Source: Delia radicum (lineage: Eukaryota; Arthropoda; Insecta; Diptera; Anthomyiidae). Taken from it: DNA of 64,000 nucleotides. The stretch covers positions 48,322,289-48,386,288 of the forward strand of contig CM037852.1 of NCBI GenBank assembly GCA_021234595.1. The letters are read 5' to 3'. Positions 43,343 to 54,310 of this stretch are shown piece after piece (the stretch's first letter is position 1; every line of letters begins with the position of its first letter). A program made the translations under genes and the position numbers. The notes under the pieces are model-generated. The model searched no databases, was not told the DNA's origin, and saw only the letters and a list, made by a program, of their open reading frames with translations.

Positions 43343-46300
43343 TTATATGAATTCATCAATTATTAATTTTCTATAATTAATAGCATAATTAACAAAATTA
43401 TAAAGCCTATTCCATCCGTTTGGTATTTCACCGTTTAAAATATTTATCAATTCATTTTCCTCTAAATATAATTTGCCTAAATGTCTGAGTCTGAATTCTG
43501 AAAGTATTGGGCATCTTGCCATGAAATGCTGCAAAGTTTCTTCTTCCCTTGTGTTGCATAAACTACATATTTTGCTTTCTCTATTGGTGAAAGAATTGCC
43601 ATTCAGTGGTAAAATATCGCACCTGGTTTTAAAAATTGTTTTAATTTGATTTATGTTTCTTGAGTTTTTAATATATTCTGATCCTTTACTGTGATCTAAA
43701 TGTTTATAAAATCTGTTATCGCTATTTAAAGCCTTTTCCTGCATTTGTATATGGTTCTTTGATTTTAAATGTTCCAACAGCATTGTACCTCTACTAAGCC
43801 ATTCTTGTGATGAAATATTTCCAAATATAATATTAAATTCACTTGCAATTTGATTTAATTCATTTGCCCAGAAAATATTGTTTCTTAAAATCAGCAACGA
43901 TAGTTTATGAGGTAGCCTATCTTGTTTATATATAAAAAGACTTTTAAAAACATAATTCATATGTAAGTTTAACGTATAAATATAGCTAACTTCTGCGTTT
44001 GCTTCTAATATAAGTGCATAATTTGGTGTGAACTCTGGTAATCTTAGGATTCTTTTCATAAAATACCGCTGCAATTTATCAACCTCATCAAAAAAACCAA
44101 CACCCCCCATACCTGAGCAGCGTATGCTTGAATAGATCGGCACACAGACTGAAAAAGTTTCCATTTTGAAGTTAACGTTATGTTGGGCTTATTTAGAAAA
44201 CTGCTCCAAGTGGCGTTTATGCTGTTTTTTGCAGACTTATTCCTTTTTTCTACGTGTTTTCTAAAGCTCATTTGTGGGGTTAGGATTACACCTAAATAAC
44301 AGTATTCATTAACAATCTTCACATATTGTTCATTGTATTTTATTTTTTCACGTACTGAAAGTCTTCCCCCTTTTCTAAAAACCATCATTTCTGATTTACT
44401 CAAATTTACTTCCATATTCCACAATTTACAGTAGTTTTCTAAATTGCTTACCATGCCTTGCATAGTAGCTATATCATCTGATAATATTACGATATCGTCT
44501 GCATAGAGTAACAAACGAATATTTGTTCCATCAATCATCAAACCACCTCCTAGATAATCATGTAAGTCATTTAAATAAATGGTAAATAGCAATGGCGACA
44601 AAAGACATCCTTGTTTAACACCAACAAAAGTTTCAAAATAATCCGACAGTTCGTTTCCGGTCCATACAGCTGATCTTGTTTTTCTATATATATTTTGTAT
44701 AAGATTAATGATTTTCGTTGAAATATTTAGTACATGTAGTTTATATATTAGGGAACTTCTTGATACTCTATCAAAGGCAGCTTTAAAATCTACACAAAAT
44801 GCGTAGACCTTTTTATTTTCTAAAAACTTTAAGTGCACAATGGACGCTAGATTATATATATTGTCTACTGTTGAATATTGACGTCTAAAGCCCGCTTGAA
44901 ATTCATTTAATATATTGTGTTTTTCAATCCAATTACTGAGCCTTATATGTATAATACCCATTAACACCTTTGCAGCACAATTCATAAATGAGATTCCTCG
45001 GTAATTATTAGGAGTATTCAAATCACCTTTCTTATGAATTGGAAATATAATACTATCTACAAACGTTTCGTCTATTTTTCCAGTTTCAAAAATTATATTT
45101 AAACTGACTGCCAATTCATTTAGAAATTGTTCTGATGCATTCTTAAACATTTCATACGGAACTCTGTCCGCACCAGGAGCTTTATTAGATTTTGTTACTT
45201 TCAGCACATTTGTAACCTCTTCCGGCAATATAGCCCTATCCAGTTCATCATCTGTGTGCCACATTGGAGCATAATGTATATCATTTGATAATAATGGTTG
45301 ATTAAGTAAGGTTTGAAAATATATCTTAAAATCCGCTGCTGACAAATTTGCGCCAACTCTGAAACTGTCGCCCCTTATCTCTTTCGCCAACTCCCACCAT
45401 TTCTTGGAGTCATTTACTTCGTTGCTTTTTTTATTAAGTTCTTGGTAATATAACTGTTTTGATTTTTACATATGGTAACGTAACGCTGTTTGGCTTCTAG
45501 ATATTTTAATTTATCATGGTGATTTTGTGTGTTCCTGAACACGTTCAGGAGATCAAATGATGTTTGTCTAGCTTGTAAACATTTATAATTAAACCACTTA
45601 TTCTTAAATACAGCTTTATTTTTATTAAAAACTTGCTTTGGTAACGATAACTTTATTATATTTACTAATTGATCCAATGTGTAAAAGTTTCCTTGCGGTG
45701 GTTGCAGTCTTAGATTCTTATTTAGCTTATTCTGGTATATTTCTTTTTCACTCTCTATCCATTTTAGTTTTGGCAATAACTTCATAACATTAACTCTTTC
45801 TTGCAGGTCTTTTATGTTAAATTTTAAACTTAAGGGCATATGGTCTGACCAGATTTTTGCTTCTATTCGAAACTGTTCAACATATTGTAACGCTTCTTGT
45901 GTTATTACGCATATATCATTAACGGAATTTCCTTGTGTATGTAAATATGTAAACGAACCATTTTCATCACCAGTAGTGCAGCCATTAAGAACTGCTAATC
46001 CAAAATTATTACAAAACTCTATCAGTTGTCTACCCTTGCCGTCGATTATTTTATCTTCTGATTTTCGCTCATTGAAACCTGCCTTAAAATTTGCTTTGTG
46101 AATTTCCATTATCTCCTGTTGTAGTGTACCAATTCTCACATTCATATCGCCAATAACAATTACGTTCGTTTCACTATTATTCGTAAAATATGTTTTTAAT
46201 TCAGAAAATTCATTACACCAATCAACGCCTCTGATATATACTGGTATAATATTAAAGTTGACTTCATTTATTTGGATTCGAATAGCAGCTGTACGGTTAT

Positions 46301-46580
46301 TGACGTGAAAAGAATGTCTTACACCAATTTCTTTTAAATTTTTATTTACTCCAAATACACATCCTGCAATTGCTCTTCCACGAGTATTAACTCTGGTTGC
46401 CGGTTTCCAAAACAAATCAAAATTTGTAAAATACTTTTTCCACCTTTCAACATTTTTCTCTTCTACATGCGTTTCAAATAAGCAAAATATATCACAATTG
46501 CACACGTACTCAAAAAACTCAGGAAACAGACATTTATTACCTAACCCATTAATGTTATAAGCTATTACATTTAAAAGCAT
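43343..46580 (-). pseudogene. LINE ORF2: endonuclease and reverse transcriptase, two frameshifts
   Basis: From the ATG at 46580: the endonuclease domain has AYNINGLGNK, FETHV, VIGDMNVR and WSDHMPL, which are the N, E, GDxN and SDH active-site motifs. The frame breaks near 45430-45450 (stop at 45414-45416; the reading continues in the other frame as KKWWELAKEIRG). Reverse transcriptase follows: NKAPGADRVPYEMF, FCVDFKAAFDRV, VKQGCLLSPLLF and LLLYADDIVIL. A second break lies in a G-run near 44110 (aacaccccccat on plus), after which the C-terminal region ends with CSLCNTREEETLQHFMARC, a C-x2-C...H...C finger. Both breaks are small indels, so loss of function is probably recent. The 43343-44164 and 44056-45390 frames are one protein. 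It makes the enzyme that nicks DNA and copies the element's RNA. Confidence 0.9.
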
Positions 46581-47391
46581 ATTTGAATTCTTTACTTTTT
46601 TTGAATTTTTGACATAAAGTTTTTAACAATGTATTATAATCTATAATGATTTTGGAATAACAATTTGCATATAAATTACTTAAAATAACTTCTGCATCTT
46701 GTTGACCACAAACGAGTTTTTTGCCATTATTCCAACGGAACCACTTATCTTTAATTTTTAGTTTGTCATTTACGACTGCTAATTTATGTGCTGTACTCAA
46801 GGCCTTTATTTCCTTTTTAAGCTGAAGCATAACCTTCTTATCTTGTTGTCTGTCTACATTTAGATCCTTTTCAATGAATATTTTGCTCCCAGCTAGGTTT
46901 TTGGCTTTTTCCAAGACTTTTTGTACGCTTTGTGTTGAGTCAAATTCAGTTAATACGGTCATTTTACCGCCACGTTCAAATAGTTTTCTGGTCGATTTTA
47001 TTATGGAGGCTGTTGGGAGTTCAAGTTTTTCCGTACAGACTTTACTAACCTCTTCCAATACGGCACGCTTTGCTTCCAGGCCCTTGAACAATAAATTTTT
47101 ACTTTTTATTTGTTCTTCTAGCTGCATAATTCTCTTCCGATCCATCTCTTTGTCCGCTTGTAGGCATTCAACTTGTTCTTTCAGCCATATATTTTGTTGC
47201 TTTAATGCATCTACATCACCAGAGATTGTTGATAATTTCTCTAGAACTTCTTTATTTCCGTCTTTAATTATCATCTTGAGATCATCTACATATAGATCGC
47301 TAACTTTTTTACCTCTTGTTGCCTGTTCTGCGTGTTGTTCCGGGGAAGTTTCGGAAAAAAACCGTTTATTTGCATTACCAAAATTGTCCAT
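46555..47391 (-). CDS. LINE ORF1 protein, coiled coil plus RNA-binding-like region
   Basis: An intact frame of 278 codons starting MDNFGNANKRFF. Residues about 40-95 form a coiled coil with heptad-like leucines and charged residues (LKQQNIWLKEQVECLQAD). Residues 98-230 (LLFKGLEAKRAVLEEV ... MTVLTEFDS ... KWFRWNNGKKLV) resemble the RRM and C-terminal RNA-binding domain arrangement of L1-type ORF1 proteins; no CCHC knuckles are present. Such proteins trimerise and coat the element's RNA. The last 26 bases overlap the start of ORF2 in another frame, so ORF2 is probably made by re-initiation. The plus-strand frame 46874-47404 is a shadow. Confidence 0.8.
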   Translation of the reverse strand: MDNFGNANKRFFSETSPEQHAEQATRGKKVSDLYVDDLKMIIKDGNKEVLEKLSTISGDVDALKQQNIWLKEQVECLQADKEMDRKRIMQLEEQIKSKNLLFKGLEAKRAVLEEVSKVCTEKLELPTASIIKSTRKLFERGGKMTVLTEFDSTQSVQKVLEKAKNLAGSKIFIEKDLNVDRQQDKKVMLQLKKEIKALSTAHKLAVVNDKLKIKDKWFRWNNGKKLVCGQQDAEVILSNLYANCYSKIIIDYNTLLKTLCQKFKKSKEFKYAFKCNSL

Positions 47392-47879
47392 GATTTATTA
47401 TTAACAATTTTACTAAAATTTCTCTGTGGGTGTATTTTTAAATTTAACAGTCAACTTTTTAAATGGCAATGCTGTACATATAACCCAGTTGCTTCCAAAC
47501 TGTAATTAACTTGGTACTACTTTTTTCAATCAACCAGTATTTTGTATGAAAGGAACAGCTGTTGTTGTTTATGTTTCCAATAATTTGTTTATTTTTGCAA
47601 TCATCAGTTGTCTCGTTCAATTTGAGTGGTTTTTTAGATAAATGTTAGTATTAATTTATGCAAAATATTTATTTATTTACAAAGAGTTTCTACTCAAAAT
47701 AATAAATGCATCACCAAATCAAACCTCTCACCAAATCCGGCTTCCAAATATGCTAACAACCAGGTAAGTTTGGCCGAATTTACAAATTGCTAAATCAGAT
47801 TTTTCTGCACTTTTGTGGACCGTTCAAAAAAACACGTCTACACACAACAAAAATAGTCGTCTATTTTCTTAATCTAATT

Positions 47880-49105
47880 CATACTTTTTAAATTCGACTT
47901 CAACTGTCGAGTCTGCTTCGATTTCTTCTTCTTCCCGCTGAATTTTTATAAATTGTTCAAATGAAGATGGCTTCAGTTGTTTCTTCATTGAAATTATATG
48001 AATCTTCGTCTGTTGTATTCAATTCGGCGTTCGCGCAAGACAGTCAAAGTAACCCCACTTTTTTACAGCCGCATTTAGCACTAACACCTTTTTTGCAATT
48101 GCAAAAAATAGTGTTTAGGAGTTTTTGAGGAGCAGGTGGGAACAAAGTTTGAATAGGTTCCAAAGCAATATCTGTTAATTTCCAACCCCAGTCTTCTGGG
48201 TTCAGTTGATTTCCTAGCCATATTTGAAAGTAGTAGTAAACTTGATACAAGAATAAAGACAAGATAGTTGGACTTGTTTATAGTTCCGTGTATTTTTTAC
48301 AAAATTTGAATATCTATACAATCAATTTTTTTGGAACTCCATAAACAGCAAAGAGAAAGCGTATTCCTCTTGTGATTATCGTTTGAGGAGAAGAGTCTAT
48401 TTCTTTGAGTACATTTGCGAAACCAATTACATTTCGTTTTTCAAAAATTTTAAGTATGGTTTTTTTTATCGTACCAACCTTGACTTAAAATATCGTGGTG
48501 ATGTCGACGAAACTAATAAATGTCAACTTTCCTGGTTTTTCAGTAATAATAATTCGATTTCCATATTTCAGCTTCAATCGTACTGCTATCTAAAGCTTGC
48601 TTTTTACAAATATCTTAAGTTCTTCCAATGTAAACTGGCAATCATCACTTTTTTTCTATAAAAATTAATATTTCCGCCATCGCAGAATTCGCAGATTTGT
48701 CTTGAGGATGGCCAATTTAAGTCAGTTCTGACTAAGGAGCAGAATAAATAAAAATAAAATACTTTTCGTTTTTCAGATAATCCAAAACAAACCGTCATTT
48801 ATTTCAATACTTGAATCGATCAAAGTTTTCATTCCACGACTAACAGTAACAGATTCACCTTCAGTCATAAGTTTATTGCAGATAAAGCAAAATTGTGAAT
48901 TTTTTTTAATATAAATATTCACCGGCACAAATTGTAATAAGAAAAACAAGCAATAAACACATATATTCACTACAAGGGAACTTTCAACATTACAAGCTAA
49001 GAGAATAGAATATACATATATAGCTAAACTTCGCAAAATCCACTCGAAAAAAGCAGATATATGACCTTCGCCATGAGGAGAATAGAGAACACCGATGTTG
49101 TTCAA
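47880..49105 (-). pseudogene. Decayed gene with CXC-like cysteine cluster, function unknown
   Basis: Separate minus-strand frames give three recognisable pieces. The first is FCFICNKLMTEGESVTVSRG, MKTLIDSSIEINDG (about 48780-48900), a small CxxC finger followed by a short helix. The second is CEFCDGGN (around 48680-48700). The last is FQIWLGNQLNPEDWGWKL followed by PAPQKLLNTIFCNCKKG and VSAKCGCKKVGLL (about 48050-48230). The CxC..CxC clusters resemble a tesmin-type CXC fold. From memory, proteins with this WLG-N-L-P-WGW plus CXC pattern are uncharacterised and widespread in arthropod genomes, often in repetitive settings. The gene is broken by stops and missing its centre. It could be a host-derived or transposon gene. 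Confidence 0.5.
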
Positions 49106-49179
49106 GGTCCTATGGGTAGACTGAATGCTTTTGAGTTTATATTCTCAGAGTTGTATGGTTTATACGTTTAAGAGACATG

Positions 49180-49458
49180 TACGATATATATCTGGCATAT
49201 ACGTCCATATTATATAGAATATAATTCCTTCAACTTTTAGAATGGCGATATCTCAGAAATGGTGACTCTTAGAAAAAAAGTATTAGGACAATTGTTGTAG
49301 AAAGCAAAAATTTTGAACTTTGATCTTGAATAGCTTTCGCATGCATGGGATTGATTGGGACTTTTGGCATTTTATATGTAATAGTGTACCAAAATTCAGC
49401 TCTGTCGGAATTTTTGGTTTTTGAAAACTATTTTTATTTATTATTTGACCGGACTACT
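49180..49458 (-). repeat. Right copy of the diverged inverted repeat (partner 42720-43016)
   Basis: On the minus strand the order of blocks (agtccggtcaaa, ttccgacagagctgaatttt, tcccatgc, gagatatcg, ttctaaaagttgaagg, ctatataatatg) repeats that of the left copy. Confidence 0.75.
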
Positions 49459-51897
49459 ACTTTTTGAGATTTGTTCATATAGATTTTATTGGTTTCTTTT
49501 TTAGAAACATTATGCCTTTTAAAGTTTCAGATCATAAGATACATTTTTAAATGTGAGATTTGTTCATATATTTTATTTTTTTTTAGAAACATTATTCTGT
49601 TTAAAATTCCTTTCATTTCAGATCATAAGATATATTTTTAAATGTCTTTTAAATCTAATATTCTTTTCAGAAACAAAAATTTAAAAACCGTTTTTAATTT
49701 TTTGCATATGAATATTTTAGTATAATTTAATATACTTTTATAATTTATAAAATTGAATAGAATAATTCTTTTAGTTAGTCAGTCGTTTCTTTTTTCCTAG
49801 TATTGTATTTTTAAGTTGTTTTCGTTAAATGAAAACTTTTCTTATATATCATTGTCTGTTTCCGTCACTTGACTTCTAAACCAGTTACTTTCTCTGAGAA
49901 CAAATATTTGCTTTGTTTTTTTTTTCAATGCGGCTCTGTGTTGTTTCATTTCCCCAAAAAAAAAAAACTTTTTCCTTTAGTTTTCAGACTGCAGTTGAAA
50001 ATGTTTTCCATTTGAACTTGTTATTGTCATGCTATTTATTGTATCGTGGCCATGTTTTTGCACTCGCACTCGTACTTACTTGTGTCTGTGATAAACAGAT
50101 GCATTCAGTTGGGCATGATTTCGATGATGTTTCAGTTAGTTGCGAATTCCACAAGCATCCAACAGTTGTAATTGCTATGATGAGTAGCCAAGTATTGTAC
50201 ATTTCACGTTACTTAACACAGAAAAGTTTCCAATTGCAATACAATGAAGGAATACACTGTAAGATATAAGAAAATGTGCATACATGTTAGTTTATTAATA
50301 AACTGTCTATGTGTATGTGTATTAATCTAAAAGAAATTAAACTAAAAAGTTATTTTTTGTTGCATTTTCAGAAATAATTTCATGATGTCCAAAAAAAGAA
50401 TTTCAAAATTTTCGAACTGTAAAACTAAAAATATGTTTATTTTTAAATAATATAATTTCAGTTGTTTAACTAAATAATGCATGTAATAGGATTTTATAAC
50501 ATTTTGTGCCATATAGTTTAAAGAATATGTATACAACGGCCACTAAAACGGAAACAGGAAATAATGTGAGGAGTTGCAAATAAAAAGTAATAAATGAAGC
50601 AAATAAGGAAAAAAATAAAAAGGAATAAGCATAAATAAACTGCAAATGTTTTACTTTTGTTAGCAATAAAATTTAAAATAATTTCCTTATCGAAAAATTT
50701 AACAACAAAAGCATTTTTGCATTTAGTTTTATTGCCTAAAGAATATAATTTGTGTCGAAAAAAGTTGATGAAGAATAAGAAAAAAACCAATGACACTTTT
50801 CACGATATGGTTGGAGTTCGATCAAACCCTCGAATTTTACTTGTTATGACTACGGCAAGTTTCTTATGGCATTTGCCATTATATGCTACTTTTGACATTT
50901 TTGAAATTTTTTTGTAAAAAAGAAATTTTTAAAAGTAAAATGCTATTTTTGCGAGTTTTTTTGATAAAAAAAAACGCAAAAAGTTTTGAATAATTTTTAG
51001 AAACATTTTTTTTAAATATGTCGTTTTAAGATTGTGGAAATAAAATTTTGGTAGGTATGTTGTGTTTTACACCAAAACAATTTAAACATTTAAAATCCTT
51101 GTAATTTACTAGGATATTATTTCAGCATTTTTTTACCGGATTCCTTCCAATAAGATTGATTATCAAAAAAATTTAAAATTTTTTAAGTTGTTTTTCTTTC
51201 TTGCCATTTAAAAAATGTATATTCTTGATTTTCGTAAAATTAATGCAGTAATATGAGAAAACATGTGGTTATCCGAAACAAAAGTCAAAATTTTGATAGC
51301 GTAATTACTTTTTTTTAATCAGCTACGCAAATTTTGTTGCAATTTCATTCCGCATACATTAGATTTTTCTAAAAAATTTTAAGACGACTTTATAACTTTA
51401 TAAATGACTTTATAAAATAATTGAGCTCTAGGATAAAATAATTTTAAGACTTATAAAGGATTTTTTCTTATTTAGCCGCGTGCTCCGAATTTCTGACTTC
51501 AAATAAAGAAAAAGGCAAAAACTTTTTTAATTAAAATAATATAATCAAATTTAATAAAATAATAATATTTCAAAAAGTTATGCTGACAAGTGAGGTAATC
51601 CGATGAGGATCGCAGAACTCCCAATAAAACTTGGATACGTGATAGAGGGGACAAAAGTGAGAAATATTTGCTAAAAAAACATCCCTACCACATGGAGATT
51701 TTCGGGGGTTAAAATTGGTTTGAAGTTTGTTCGAAAATTTTTTGTTTGGTAACTTTTCAATTTTTTTTTTACTCTATTAGATAGATTTTCAAATTTTCTA
51801 ATATACTACCCACTTCACAATATATTTTTTTTTTTTGAACTAATACATGTCCCTGATTTGTTTTGTTCTGTATCATCATATTTGAATTTTATTGACA
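49459..51897. other. No gene recognised
   Basis: The plus-strand frame ending at 50269 (about 110 codons; GC content above surroundings from 50040) has no recognised domain and no conserved neighbours; it is not called. The rest is AT-rich with overlapping short open frames on both strands at 50342-50917 that shadow each other. Confidence 0.3.
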
Positions 51898-53360
51898 TCA
51901 CAGAGAACCTATCAGGAGACTCTCCTTCTTAGTAATATGCCTGTGATATTTTTCCGAGATCGAGCAGTTAAAAGGCTTCTTGCAGAGCTCAACGTAAATA
52001 AGTTGCCGGGTCCAGATGGCACACCAGCTGAAATAGAGCTCTTCGACGCTAGCTCTTTCATTGGCTAACTTTTCCGTCGCTTTGTACCCTGTGGGAGTCT
52101 TGGTTTTATGCTGAAAGGTTGCTAATGTCCAGCCATTCTCTAAAATGGTGCTACTAACAACACTGAAAATTACCGCACAATCGCAATATGCTCTGCCCTT
52201 CAAAGGCGATGGAGAGCATGGTTAATAACAATTTTGTGAATTATCTGCAGACTAACTTACTTCTTAGGGATTGACAGTTTGGTTTCCGTATAAGTCGTTC
52301 TATAGGAGACCTGATAGAGCTTCTCTAGTAGCGAAGAAGTCGTTCCATCCACCGTTTTACGAAAAGCCTTAGATATTTCTAAGGCGTCCGATAGTGTATG
52401 ACACCGGGCAAAAGCTCATTGCAATTGCTGTCAGTAATAACTTCGCTTGCTTTATTTCAAGTATTCTCCTAGATCACACTATACGCGTTGTTATAGATGG
52501 GGTCTCATCCGAAGAGTTTTAGCTAAATTCAGGTGTACTTTTTACTTTCCTATTCCTTAGCTTTCTTAATTACCTTCTTGACTTGACCCTACTTAGTCGT
52601 TCGCATATGACAGCCACTTTTGAAATTAATTGTTCTTTGATCGTAGGCCAAGCCTTTAGGAAGTTCGGGGTAAAAGGTAGATTATGAATGACACACTCAA
52701 TCGTGACCCTTGTACAATCTCTGGGTGAGGTTGTGCAAACATGGTCGACTTCAATGCACGCAATACCCGATGTTGTATGTTAAACCATATTGCCATGAAG
52801 TCAACATCGTCACCTGTTCAATTAAATGGTATCGATTATGAGGAATATGATACCCTTAATGTTGTGGGCATGAAAATTTAGTGTGATGTCCGTTGGAATA
52901 AACACGTTGTTGAAGTGTCGAAAGAAGCATCAAGTGTATCGGTTTTTACAACGGTGTAAGAAGTACTTCACACCATCTGATTTACTCACTATTTATTCCA
53001 CCTTTATCTGAAGAACATGGAATACAACTCGCATGTATGTGCAGGGGCTTTGAAGTATATTTTGGACCTTTTGGAACGTGTGCAAAGAATATTTACTCAT
53101 TGATCATAGTCGGGATGAGGCTTTTGTAATACTGTTCTATCGATATTACCATAGGAAGTGTTCTGCTAAACTAAGTTACTTATTCCCAGGGCCCAAGTTT
53201 CCATTCGAAATACTCGCTTATCTGGTAGAGCACATCCGTTTGTAATAGATTGTCCAGCGATTCTACGGAGCATAACAGAGTGAATTCGATAATCAGTTGT
53301 ACTAGCGGTATGTGGAATAAACTCTCCGCAGGCAAAATTACGCAAACTTTGATGCAAACA
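51898..53360 (+). pseudogene. LINE reverse transcriptase relic (family L-A, copy 2), strongly decayed
   Basis: Plus-strand traces: LLAELNVNKLPGPDGTPAE (start of the RT domain, near 51970-52030), GDLIELL, then a string of broken frames matching the order of family L-A copy 1 (tatacgcgttgttatagatgg, gatgtccgttgga, aggtgctt). Stops and indels are frequent. It begins further upstream than copy 1. Parallel blocks include tggagagcatg at 52211 and at 25290, and ctatcgatattaccataggaa at 53138 against tatagatattaccatgggaa at 26273. The minus-strand frames here are shadows. Confidence 0.8.
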
Positions 53361-54064
53361 TTAAATTTTGTTTAACTTTTTAAAAATACTCATTTTTTTT
53401 TTTTTTTTTTGCAAAAGAATACATTTTTGCAATTTATTTTTTTTTTATTACAACCATTATATTATAAAAATACCAATCGACATTTCTAAATTAGGCATTT
53501 TAAAAAATCTTTATTATTAATAAAACAAAAAAAAAAAAACGTTTTTGCATTTCTATCAAATTTGTTGGTCATTTTTGATTTCAGGCTAATGTGGGTTAAA
53601 GATATCCGATCAAGTCAGAATCACATATTTTGCTTTCCAAAATAAAAACAAAAACAATCGAATTCTTCCATTTGCAACTATTTGCAATACAACTGTTTCC
53701 TAACGAAAATCGAGAAATAGTTTTTTAAGGGACATCCAAACATACGTCTACATATTTTGCCAAAGTATTTACGAAATATTAAAAAAAAATTGTTTTTTGA
53801 GATTTATAAACTAAATAAATGTCAACATAAGTATTTACCACAAAACAAAAAAAAAATTAAATAAATGCATAAATATATGCATATTAGGGTGCATATTATT
53901 TTTCCACTTGCGAATTTTTAAAACCTCATTTTCCATAAACATAGGTTGATCAAATAACGGGAAAGCGTGGCTCAACCGCAATAAAGTTGCTAAAATATTC
54001 AAAAGTTTTTTGTTTTTGTATTAAAAAATAACAATTATTGCTTAGGACATTCTATATTTTCATA
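53361..54064. other. No gene recognised
   Basis: Contains a poly-T run at 53391-53410 and AT-rich DNA. Confidence 0.35.
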
Positions 54065-54310
54065 TATTTAGTTAGAATATGGTTCTATCTCAAGTCCAAA
54101 AAATCTAATATGATTTTGTCATATTAGATTTTATTTGTTGCTTTTCAAAAAGTTTGATAGTTTTCATAATAGACAATAAAATTGTTTCATTGACATCACC
54201 CAAGTCTTCAGTTATCCGCAATAGAAAATGATAATTGGCTTTACTCAAACCTAGACATTACATACAATAGACAAAATCAACTCGATGAGAATTTGTCTGC
54301 CTTAGTGTAT
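54065..54310 (+). repeat. Half copy of the foldback at 10353-10745
   Basis: The segment tagttagaatatggttctat ... cttcagttatccgcaa ... ggctttactcaaacctagac ... gagaatttgtctgcctta matches the reverse complement of the second half of the 10353-10745 foldback, continuing through its centre. It is single-pass, not palindromic, so it may show the unit from which the foldback formed. Confidence 0.7.

Larger units (their letters stand above)
43150..47600 (-). mobile_element. Nearly intact non-LTR retrotransposon (LINE), two ORFs
   Basis: The element spans a 5' untranslated part (up to about 47600), ORF1 (47391-46555), ORF2 (46580-43343, two frameshifts) and an A-rich 3' part with AATAAA-like signals on the minus strand around 43190-43290. 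ORF1 and ORF2 overlap by 26 bases. The ORF1 coiled coil, the apurinic-type endonuclease at the start of ORF2, YADD reverse transcriptase and a late cysteine-histidine motif make this an endonuclease-bearing LINE. The exact 5' and 3' ends and target duplication were not resolved. It lies within the inverted repeat 42720/49458. Confidence 0.88.

Noticed and set aside
45814..46101. 95-codon plus-strand frame opposite LINE endonuclease
   Set aside because: It is a shadow of the minus-strand endonuclease domain.
46874..47404. 176-codon plus-strand frame opposite LINE ORF1
   Set aside because: It is a shadow of ORF1 on the other strand; serine/leucine-rich composition mirrors the coiled coil.
49913..50269. 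118-codon plus-strand frame
   Set aside because: No domain, no conserved motif, no splice or polyadenylation evidence. Part of it has an A-run and phenylalanine-rich start, as expected of chance frames in this DNA.
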